Source of the DNA: CAYYWP01 sp050176585 | Lineage (GTDB): Bacteria; Desulfobacterota; Binatia; HRBIN30; CADEER01 | Direction: 5' to 3' | DNA: 53,187 bases | Assembly (NCBI GenBank): GCA_050176585.1 | Contig: JBFXHX010000028.1 | Span: forward strand, 1 to 53,187 | Shown: one piece after another, positions 16,346-23,527 of the stretch | How the letters are laid out: the number at the start of each line of letters is the position of its first letter | Position numbering within the stretch: position 1 is the stretch's first letter | Program-made: the position numbers and the translations under genes | The notes under the pieces: generated by a model | Database searches by the model: none | What the model saw: the letters and a program-made list of their open reading frames with translations, nothing else | Told to the model about the DNA's origin: nothing

Positions 16346-19270
16346 ATGAATGACGCCCGGCTGCCACCGCAGAGCGCGCCAGCCGACGATGCGGCCGAGC
16401 GCCTGACGTTTTCCTTCGCGGGTAAGCAAATGACGGCGCGCGCCGGCGATACCATCGGCGCGGCGTTGTACGCCGCCGGCGTCCGCATCTTCAGCCGCAG
16501 CTTCAAGTACCATCGCCCGCGCGGCGCGCTGTGTTTCTCCGGGAAGTGCCCCAACTGCTTGATGAACGTGGATGGCACCCCGAACGTGCGCACGTGCGTG
16601 GAGCCGGTGCGGCCCGGCATGCGGGTGCGGCCGCAGAACGCCTGGCCCTCCGTGGAGCGCGACGCCTTCTCGGTCCTCGACAAGATGGACCGCCTGCTGC
16701 CCATCGGCTTCTACTACAAGACCTTCATCCGCCCGCGTTTCATCTGGCCGCTCGTCGAGCAGGTGTTGCGGCGCGTCGCCGGCTTGGGCGAGGTCGATCA
16801 CGCGCTGGCCCGATCGGAGCGGTACGAGCACGAATACCGCCACGCCGACGTCGCCGTCGTGGGCGGTGGCCCGGCGGGCTTGTCCGCCGCGCGTGAAGCT
16901 GCGGCGCTCGGCGCGCGGGTCGCGCTCGTCGACGACCAACCCGCACTGGGCGGCCATCTGCGGATGCAGGCGCGCTTGTACGCCAACGCCGGGGAACACT
17001 CCGGAACATCGGGAGTGGTCATCGCCGGCGCGCTGCGGGCGGTGGTGGAATCGCTGCCCGGTGTGGACGTGCTCCGCCCGGCGACCGTCTTCGGCTCGTA
17101 CGAGGGCGGTTTGCTCGGCGTCGTGCAGGGGCAGCGCCTGATCCACCTGCGCGCGAAGCGCCTCGTCGTGGCGACCGGATGCTACGAGTATCCGCCGCTC
17201 TTCCACAACAACGACCTCCCCGGCGTGATGTTGGGGAGCGGCGCACAGCGACTGCTGCAGCTCTACGGGGTGCGGCCGGGGACGCGCGCAGTCGTGGTCA
17301 CCAACAGCGATTTCGGGCTCGCCGTCGCCTGCGATCTCCTGGCCGCCGGCGTCGAGATCGCCGCGGTCGCGGATGCGCGCCTCGCAGTGCCCGAGCGCGA
17401 GCTCCAGCAGCTCGCGGCGGGTGGGGTCTCGGTGCTGGCCGGGTACGGCATCGAGGCCGCGTGGGGGCGCAAGCGCGTCGAGGGCGCCCGGCTCATGCCG
17501 CTCGACGCTACCGGACAGGCGGTGCCGGGCGAACGACGCGCGGTGCCGTGCGATCTCATCTGCGTGTCCACGGGCTTCGCGCCGGCGACCGCGCTTCTCG
17601 CGCAGAGCGGCGGCCGGCTGGGGTACGACGCGGGGCTGGGCGCGATCGTTCCGCAGCAGCTCCCGCCGACGGTGTTCGCCGCGGGCGAGGTCTCGGGCAT
17701 ACATCACCTCCCCACGATCCTGCTGCAAGGGAAGGTCGCGGGCTTGCGGGCGGCGCTCAGCCTGCAGCTCGGCGACGGCGCGGCGGGGGAGCGCTGCGCC
17801 GAGTACGAACGGCAGCTCGCTGTTGCCCAGCGCGAATACCGCGCGCCTAGCGTGCCCTTCCCGGTCGTGGGCGCCGCGGCGGAACGCGGCAAGAAGTTCG
17901 TCTGCGTCTGCGAAGACGTGACCGAGAAAGACCTGTGCGCTGGCATCGCGGAGGGCTTCGACGAGATCGAGCTGTTGAAGCGGTACAGCACCGTCTCGAT
18001 GGGCCCGTGCCAGGGCAAGATGTGCGCGATGACCTCCGTCCGCGTGTGCGCGAGGGAGACGGGTCGAACCATGGACGAGATCGGTACGACCACGGCGCGC
18101 CCACCGGTGGTGCCGGTCGCGCTGGGGGTGCTGGCGGGCCGCTCCCACCATCCGGTGAAGCGCACGCCCATGCACCACAAGCACGTGGCGCTCGGCGCCG
18201 AGATGATGGACCTGGGGGGATGGCAGAGGCCATACGCGTACCGCGCTCCGGCCGAAGAACACGCCGCCGTGCGCGAGCGCGCCGGGCTGATCGACGTGAG
18301 CACGTTGGGAAAGCTCGACGTCAAAGGCGCGGACGCCGGCCGCCTGCTGGACACGGTGTACACGCACAGCTTCTCGGGGCTCCGCGTGGGCCGGGTGCGC
18401 TACGGCATCCTCTGCGACGACAGCGGCGTCATCCTGGACGATGGCACGGTGTCGCGGCTCGCCGACGATCACTTCTTCATCACCACGACGACCGGGAACA
18501 TCGACTTCGTCGAGCAGTGGCTCAAGTGGTGGGCGGCCGGCACCGGGTTGTGCGTCCACGTGACGAATGTGACCGCCGGGTGGGCGGCGATGAATCTGGC
18601 CGGTCCGCGCGCCCGCGAAGTGCTGGCGACGCTGACGGCGCGGGATCTGTCCGGCCAGGCGTTTCCCTATCTGGCCTGTGCGCGCGACGCGGTGGCGGGA
18701 GTGCCGGCGCTGCTGCTACGCATCGGATTCGTCGGCGAAACGGGCTGGGAGATCCATGTGCCGGCGGAATACGGCGAGCACGTCTGGGACGCGGTGATGG
18801 CGGCGGGCAAGCCGTTCGACATCGCGCCGTTCGGCGTCGAGGCGCAGCGCATCCTGCGCCTCGAGAAGAAGCACCTCATCGTCGGCCAGGACACCGATGC
18901 GCTCTCGAATCCGCTCGAAGCGGACATCGCGTGGGTGGTGAAGTTCGACAAGGCGGACTTCATCGGCAAGCGCGCGCTCGAGTCGATACGCGAGCGCGGT
19001 CTGCGCCAGAAGCTGGTGGGGTTCGCGCTGCGCGACGGCACGGCCGTGGAAGCGGGGGGCGCCGTGGCGCTGGACGGGAAGCTGGTCGGGCGCGTGGCCA
19101 GCGCCCGCGTGAGCCCGTACACGGGGAAATGTATCGGCTTGGCGTGGGTGCCGGCCGACGTCGCGGCGAGCGGTGCGGCGTTCCACATCCGCGTGAACGG
19201 CGCAACCGCCGTCGCCGATGTCGTCGATGCGCCATTCTACGACCCGGAAGGGAACCGCCTGAAGAGCTGA
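16346..19270 (+). CDS. mgdC: N-methylglutamate dehydrogenase subunit C (sarcosine oxidase alpha-like)
   Basis: 974 residues with four regions: an N-terminal ferredoxin-like domain (about 20-110) with cysteines in CFSGKCPNCLMNVDGTPNVR; an FAD/NAD oxidoreductase domain starting VAVVGGGPAGLSAAREAA near 171; a BFD-like segment near 515-565 with CVCED and CQGKMC; and a glycine-cleavage T-protein domain from about 608 that binds tetrahydrofolate. This is the layout of heterotetrameric sarcosine oxidase alpha. The enzyme oxidises N-methylglutamate and passes the methyl carbon to tetrahydrofolate. I took ATG 16346; ATG 16301, overlapping mgdB, would add 15 residues and neither has a strong ribosome site. 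Confidence 0.9.
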   Translation: MNDARLPPQSAPADDAAERLTFSFAGKQMTARAGDTIGAALYAAGVRIFSRSFKYHRPRGALCFSGKCPNCLMNVDGTPNVRTCVEPVRPGMRVRPQNAWPSVERDAFSVLDKMDRLLPIGFYYKTFIRPRFIWPLVEQVLRRVAGLGEVDHALARSERYEHEYRHADVAVVGGGPAGLSAAREAAALGARVALVDDQPALGGHLRMQARLYANAGEHSGTSGVVIAGALRAVVESLPGVDVLRPATVFGSYEGGLLGVVQGQRLIHLRAKRLVVATGCYEYPPLFHNNDLPGVMLGSGAQRLLQLYGVRPGTRAVVVTNSDFGLAVACDLLAAGVEIAAVADARLAVPERELQQLAAGGVSVLAGYGIEAAWGRKRVEGARLMPLDATGQAVPGERRAVPCDLICVSTGFAPATALLAQSGGRLGYDAGLGAIVPQQLPPTVFAAGEVSGIHHLPTILLQGKVAGLRAALSLQLGDGAAGERCAEYERQLAVAQREYRAPSVPFPVVGAAAERGKKFVCVCEDVTEKDLCAGIAEGFDEIELLKRYSTVSMGPCQGKMCAMTSVRVCARETGRTMDEIGTTTARPPVVPVALGVLAGRSHHPVKRTPMHHKHVALGAEMMDLGGWQRPYAYRAPAEEHAAVRERAGLIDVSTLGKLDVKGADAGRLLDTVYTHSFSGLRVGRVRYGILCDDSGVILDDGTVSRLADDHFFITTTTGNIDFVEQWLKWWAAGTGLCVHVTNVTAGWAAMNLAGPRAREVLATLTARDLSGQAFPYLACARDAVAGVPALLLRIGFVGETGWEIHVPAEYGEHVWDAVMAAGKPFDIAPFGVEAQRILRLEKKHLIVGQDTDALSNPLEADIAWVVKFDKADFIGKRALESIRERGLRQKLVGFALRDGTAVEAGGAVALDGKLVGRVASARVSPYTGKCIGLAWVPADVAASGAAFHIRVNGATAVADVVDAPFYDPEGNRLKS

Positions 19271-19286
19271 TCGGCGCACTGAACCC

Positions 19287-19997
19287 ATGACGATGCCCCT
19301 CAAGCGGTCCGCTTTGCATCACCGACATGTCGCGATGGCGGCGGCCATGGTGCGCGATCGCGGGTGGGAATGCCCGGCGCAGTACGGACCGCCCGAGGCG
19401 GAGCTCCGCGCTGCGCGGGAGCGCGTCGCCGTGGGCGACATCAGCCCGGTCGGCAAGCTCGATGTGAAAGGCAAACGGCTTGCCGCCGCACTGGAAGGCC
19501 TCTGCGCGCTCGGCGTGTTGCCCGCGCTCGGCGTCGCGCAGCGCGTCAGTGGAGGCAGCGCTGGCGTTGAAGCGCTGTGCTGCCGGTTGGGCAGCGACCG
19601 CGCCGTCCTCCTCGCCGAGCCGGATGGCGCCGCCGCCCTAGCGACCGCGTTCGAGCGGCAGGCGGCCGGCGGCCATGCGTGCGCGCATCTTACGGATCTC
19701 ACTTCGACGTGGGCCGGCGTGCACGTCGTCGGGCCGCGCAGCGGCGATCTGTTGCGAAAGGTGACCGCGCTCGACTTGTCGCGCGACCGCTTCGCCGATC
19801 TCGCGTGTGCGCAGGCGGGCGTGGCGAGCGCGCACGCGTTCATCGTCCGCGCCGACGTGGCCGGTGTGCTCGCCTACCAAGTCTACTGCGGGCGCGAGCT
19901 CGCGGAGCATCTGTGGGACACCCTGCTGGACGCCGGCGCGGAGTTCGACGCGGTGCCGCTCGGGCTGATGGCGCAGCGCCGGCTGGCGGAGGGCTGA
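19287..19997 (+). CDS. mgdD: N-methylglutamate dehydrogenase subunit D (sarcosine oxidase gamma-like)
   Basis: 236 residues, a degenerate T-protein-like fold as in SoxG: KRSALHHRHVAMAAAMV and the aminomethyltransferase-like GDISPVGKLDVKGKRL. It pairs with the T-domain of the alpha subunit. Starts 16 bases after mgdC; the next gene follows by 3 bases. An in-frame ATG at 19293 is an alternative start. Confidence 0.82.
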   Translation: MTMPLKRSALHHRHVAMAAAMVRDRGWECPAQYGPPEAELRAARERVAVGDISPVGKLDVKGKRLAAALEGLCALGVLPALGVAQRVSGGSAGVEALCCRLGSDRAVLLAEPDGAAALATAFERQAAGGHACAHLTDLTSTWAGVHVVGPRSGDLLRKVTALDLSRDRFADLACAQAGVASAHAFIVRADVAGVLAYQVYCGRELAEHLWDTLLDAGAEFDAVPLGLMAQRRLAEG

Positions 19998-20000
19998 TCC

Positions 20001-21212
20001 GTGCTGCAGCTGTTTCGTCGGGAGCGGATGTGGCGGCGGCATGCGCTGAAGGACCGCTACGACGTGGTGATCATCGGCGCGGGTGTGCACGGGTTGGCGA
20101 TCGCCTACTACCTCGCCAAACACCGCCTGACGAACGTGGCGGTGCTGGACCGCGGCTACGTCGGCGGCGGCAACAGCGGCCGCAACACGGCGATCATCCG
20201 CGCCAACTACCGCACCCCGGAAGGCATTCCCTTCTATCACGAGAGCCTCCGCCTGTACGAGCAGCTCTCGCAGGAGCTGGGGTACAACGTCCTGTTTTCG
20301 CAGCAGGGCCACCTGACCCTAGCGCACAGCGACACGGGAGTGGACGGCTTGCGCGTGCGGGCCGAGGCCAATGCGCTGCTGGGCGTCGACAGCCGCCTGA
20401 TCGGCCCCGACGAGATCAAGGGCTTGGTGCCCGCGATCGACATTCGCCCCACCGCGCATCATCCGATTCGCGCCGCGCTCTATCACCCGCCCGGCGGCAT
20501 CATCCGGCACGACGCGGTGGTGTGGGGCTATGCGCGCGGCGCGGACCGCATGGGTGTGGAGATCCATCCGCACACGGAAGTGCAGGGCATCCGCACCGAA
20601 CGCGCCAAGGTCACCGCCGTGCAGACCACCCGCGGTCTCATCAAGACCGGCACGGTGGTGAACGCGACCTCCGGTTGGTGCTCGACGATCGCGCGCATGG
20701 TGGGCATCGACCTGCCGATCGTTTCCCATCCCTTGCAGGCTTGTGTCACCGAGCCGCTGAAGCCGTTCCTCGACAAAGTGATCGTGTCGGCCAATCTCCA
20801 CGTCTACGTCAGTCAGACCGATCGGGGCGAGCTGGTGCTCGGAGCGGAGATCGATCCGTACGCCTCCTACAGCACGGCTTCGACGCTGCCGACGCTCGAG
20901 ATGATGGCGGCCCACACGCTGGAGCTCTTTCCCTCGTTGGCGGGCGTGCGCGTGTTGCGGCAGTGGACGGGCGTGTGCGACATGACGCCCGACTACAGTC
21001 CCATCCTGGGCGAGATCCCGGGTGTGGGCGGTTTTCTCGTCGATGTCGGCTGGGGCACCTATGGCTTCAAGGCCGGACCCGTTTCGGGGAAGAACATGGC
21101 GGAGCTGATCGCTACCGGAAAGACGCCGGACCTGATCAAGCCGTTCGCTCTGTCGCGCTTCTACGAAGATCGGCTCCTCGGCGAGAAAGCGGCGGCGGCG
21201 GTGTCTCACTGA
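20001..21212 (+). CDS. mgdA: N-methylglutamate dehydrogenase subunit A (sarcosine oxidase beta-like flavoprotein)
   Basis: 403 residues of the D-amino-acid-oxidase/SoxB family. The FAD loop VVIIGAGVHGLAIAYYL lies near residues 23-40, with GGGNSGRNTAIIRANYRTP after it, typical of sarcosine oxidase beta. C-terminal GVGGFLVDVGWGTYGFKAGP is the conserved flavin-site end. This is the subunit that oxidises the N-methyl amine. GTG start at 20001, 3 bases after mgdD; an in-frame ATG exists at 20028. The order B-C-D-A is rearranged from the commonly described A-B-C-D. Confidence 0.9.
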   Translation: MLQLFRRERMWRRHALKDRYDVVIIGAGVHGLAIAYYLAKHRLTNVAVLDRGYVGGGNSGRNTAIIRANYRTPEGIPFYHESLRLYEQLSQELGYNVLFSQQGHLTLAHSDTGVDGLRVRAEANALLGVDSRLIGPDEIKGLVPAIDIRPTAHHPIRAALYHPPGGIIRHDAVVWGYARGADRMGVEIHPHTEVQGIRTERAKVTAVQTTRGLIKTGTVVNATSGWCSTIARMVGIDLPIVSHPLQACVTEPLKPFLDKVIVSANLHVYVSQTDRGELVLGAEIDPYASYSTASTLPTLEMMAAHTLELFPSLAGVRVLRQWTGVCDMTPDYSPILGEIPGVGGFLVDVGWGTYGFKAGPVSGKNMAELIATGKTPDLIKPFALSRFYEDRLLGEKAAAAVSH

Positions 21213-21277
21213 GTACCGTCGCCTTCGCCTCACGGCGACGCGGATGGGCTGCCCGCCGAAGCAGAAAGGAACGGTCC

Positions 21278-22615
21278 ATGAACACAGCACAGGACGTGGC
21301 CAAGCTCGTCGACGAGCGCGGCATCGAGTTCTTTCTCTGCTCCTTCGTGGAGATGAGCGGTGCGCCGAAGGCGAAGGTCGTGCCCGCACACCATCTGGAG
21401 GACATGGCGCAGGGCAGCGCGGGGTTCGCCGGCTTCGCCGCGGGCGAAATGGGCCAGGGCCCGCACGACCCGGACATGAGCGCGGTGCCCGACTTCGCGA
21501 GTCTCACCATCCTTCCATGGCGACCGACCGTCGCCTGGGTCGCGAGCAACATTCAGGTGAACAACGCGCCGTGGCCGTACTGCCCGCGCTCGATCTTGCA
21601 GCGCCAGGTGCAGAAGGCGCACGCCGCGGGCTATGTGCTGAAGACGGGCGTGGAACCGGAGTTCATGCTCATCCGCCGAAACGGCGACGGCACCTACGCG
21701 CCGTACGATCCGCTCGATACGTTGTCCAAGCCCTGTTACGACCTGCGCGCGTTGAACCGCAACCTGGATTTCATGACCACGGTGCTGAAGTACATGCACG
21801 GGTTGGGCTGGGATCCGTACGCCAACGACCACGAAGACGCGAACTGCCAGTTCGAGATCAACTGGCGCTATGCGGACTGCCTCACGAGCGCCGATCGGCA
21901 CACGTTCTTTCGCTGGATGGTGCGCACGGTTGCCGAGCAGCACGGCTGCCTGGCCACCTTCATGCCCAAGCCGTTCGCCAATCTGACGGGGAATGGCGCG
22001 CACTTTCACCTGAGCTTGTGGGATGCGGAGAAGGACACGCCCCTGTTCGCAGACGAGCGCGACGAGAATGGCTTGTCGAAGCTGGCCTACGACTTCATCG
22101 GCGGGCTGAAGCAGCACGCCAAGGCGGTCGCGGCAGTCACCGCCCCGATCGTGAACTCCTACAAGCGCTTGATTCGCGGCGCGCCGCGCTCCGGTGCGAC
22201 CTGGGCGCCGGTGTACATCACCTACGGCGGGTCCAACCGCACGCAGATGATCCGCATTCCCGCTCCGGGTCGGATCGAGAATCGCACCGTGGACGGCGCC
22301 GCCAATCCATATCTCGCCCCCGCCGTGATGTTGGCGGCCGGGCTGGATGGAATTGCGAAAGGGCTGCCCGCCGGCAAACGCAATGACCGAAACCTCTACG
22401 AGGTCCCCGTCGAAGAGCTGCAGGCCGATGGCATCGACGTCCTCCCGACCACGCTGGACGAGGCGCTCGACGAACTCGAACAGGACGAGGTGGTGATGGA
22501 GGCGCTCGGCCGGGAGTACGCGCAGTACTACGTTCGCGTGAAGCGCGCGGAGTGGAAGCGCTATCACGACAGCGTCTCGCAGTGGGAGATCGATAATTAC
22601 CTGGGGCTCTACTGA
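21278..22615 (+). CDS. gmaS: Gamma-glutamylmethylamide synthetase (glutamine synthetase-like)
   Basis: 445 residues, of the size expected for GMA synthetase. Glutamine-synthetase signatures include GVEPEFMLI (metal-ligand Glu), HEDANCQFEINW, MPKPFANLTGNGAHFHLSLW and IRGAPRSGATWAPVYI. It would ligate methylamine to glutamate with ATP, the first step of the N-methylglutamate route. Sequence alone does not exclude another glutamine-synthetase-like activity; the contiguous mgs and mgd genes make GMA synthetase the best call. ATG at 21278 follows AAAGGAACGG. An AhpD-like selenoprotein gene follows 81 bases downstream on the same strand. Confidence 0.88.
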   Translation: MNTAQDVAKLVDERGIEFFLCSFVEMSGAPKAKVVPAHHLEDMAQGSAGFAGFAAGEMGQGPHDPDMSAVPDFASLTILPWRPTVAWVASNIQVNNAPWPYCPRSILQRQVQKAHAAGYVLKTGVEPEFMLIRRNGDGTYAPYDPLDTLSKPCYDLRALNRNLDFMTTVLKYMHGLGWDPYANDHEDANCQFEINWRYADCLTSADRHTFFRWMVRTVAEQHGCLATFMPKPFANLTGNGAHFHLSLWDAEKDTPLFADERDENGLSKLAYDFIGGLKQHAKAVAAVTAPIVNSYKRLIRGAPRSGATWAPVYITYGGSNRTQMIRIPAPGRIENRTVDGAANPYLAPAVMLAAGLDGIAKGLPAGKRNDRNLYEVPVEELQADGIDVLPTTLDEALDELEQDEVVMEALGREYAQYYVRVKRAEWKRYHDSVSQWEIDNYLGLY

Positions 22616-22696
22616 GCGCGCGCCGCAGGGCGCACGCTCCCGAACGCACTGCGGGTGCGAGTCGAGCGGAGTCGCGCCCGATAGGAGGAGATGCAA

Positions 22697-23311
22697 ATGG
22701 CTTGGATCGAGACTGTCGACGAAGCCGACGCGACCGGTGAGCTGGCGGAGTTCTACGGCAAGTATGTGGACGGCGGCCTGCTGCCGGGGAAGGTAGACCT
22801 CATCTGGAAAGTGCACTCGCTGCACCTCGAGGGCATGAAGGCGCACGAGGCCGTCTACTTTGCCGTGATGAGGGGCACGCCGACCTTCACGGCCGGCGAA
22901 CGGGAGATGGTCGCGACGGTGGTGAGCGTCATCAACGACTGCCATTACTGAATCGTCTATCACCGGCGCGGTATGCGCCGGCAGTTCAAGGACGATGCGC
23001 TCGTGGACCGCATCCTCTCCAATTACGAGACCGCCGGGTTGGACGCCCGCCGGCTCGCGATGTGTCGGTACGCCGACAAGCTCACCCGCACTCCCGGCCG
23101 GATGACTCCGGCCGATCTGGAGCCGTTGCGCGCGGCGGGCTTGAGCGACACGGATATCCTGCACGTGTGCGAGGTGGTGGCGTATTATGCATACGCGAAC
23201 CGCATCGCCGACGGGCTCGGCGTGCTCTCGGAGGTCTCCGAGCGCAGTGGTGCCGGCAGCTGGGTGGAGCGGGAAACCTTGGCGCGGGACCCGCAAAAGA
23301 AGAGCTCCTGA
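22697..23311 (+). CDS. AhpD-like (peroxidase-related) selenoprotein, CxxU, downstream of gmaS
   Basis: With the UGA at 22949-22951 read as selenocysteine the product is 204 residues; stopping there gives 84 residues ending within the active site. The N-terminus MAWIETVDEADATGELAEFY is typical of peroxidase-related AhpD-like proteins. The motif is VINDCHY-U-IVYHRRGM: Cys82, Sec85, His89, equivalent to CxxCxxxH. Conserved helices continue in frame (RRLAMCRYADKLTRTP, YAYANRIADGLGVL). AGGAGG at 22683-22688 lies 8 bases before ATG 22697, so this start is preferred to ATG 22691. A SECIS-like hairpin follows the UGA. Placement after gmaS suggests co-transcription with methylamine oxidation genes. 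Probable function: Sec-dependent peroxidase or thiol oxidoreductase. Confidence 0.9.
22952..22981 (+). promoter_or_regulatory. Bacterial SECIS element (selenocysteine insertion) 2
   Basis: CCGGCGC (22963-22969) and GCGCCGG (22975-22981) make a perfect 7-bp stem with the 5-nt loop GGTAT (22970-22974). The loop begins 18 nt after the UGA at 22949-22951 and has G in both first positions. Stem length, loop length and spacing match the element in the first AhpD-like gene while the stem bases are unrelated, as expected if structure rather than sequence is conserved. Confidence 0.87.
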
Positions 23312-23527
23312 CCATCCCGGCTGCCTCTGGCAGCGACGGTGCAGCGCGGCTGTCAGGGGGTTGAGCTGTTGAGCTGTTAGAGCGGTCACACGCGCGCGAA
23401 GTCGATCCCAGGACGCGCGGTGCGTCGGATCACGTCTGGGCGTGCTCACCGGTAATCGCGCGGCGCGATCGCGAACGGGAGACTCGCGTTTGACGACGCG
23501 CAACGCGCGGCGATACGGTCCCCGGCC

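Noticed and set aside
23361..23376. Tandem TTGAGCTG repeat after the second selenoprotein gene
   Set aside because: Only two copies of 8 bases, no further units, so it is not informative as a repeat array.
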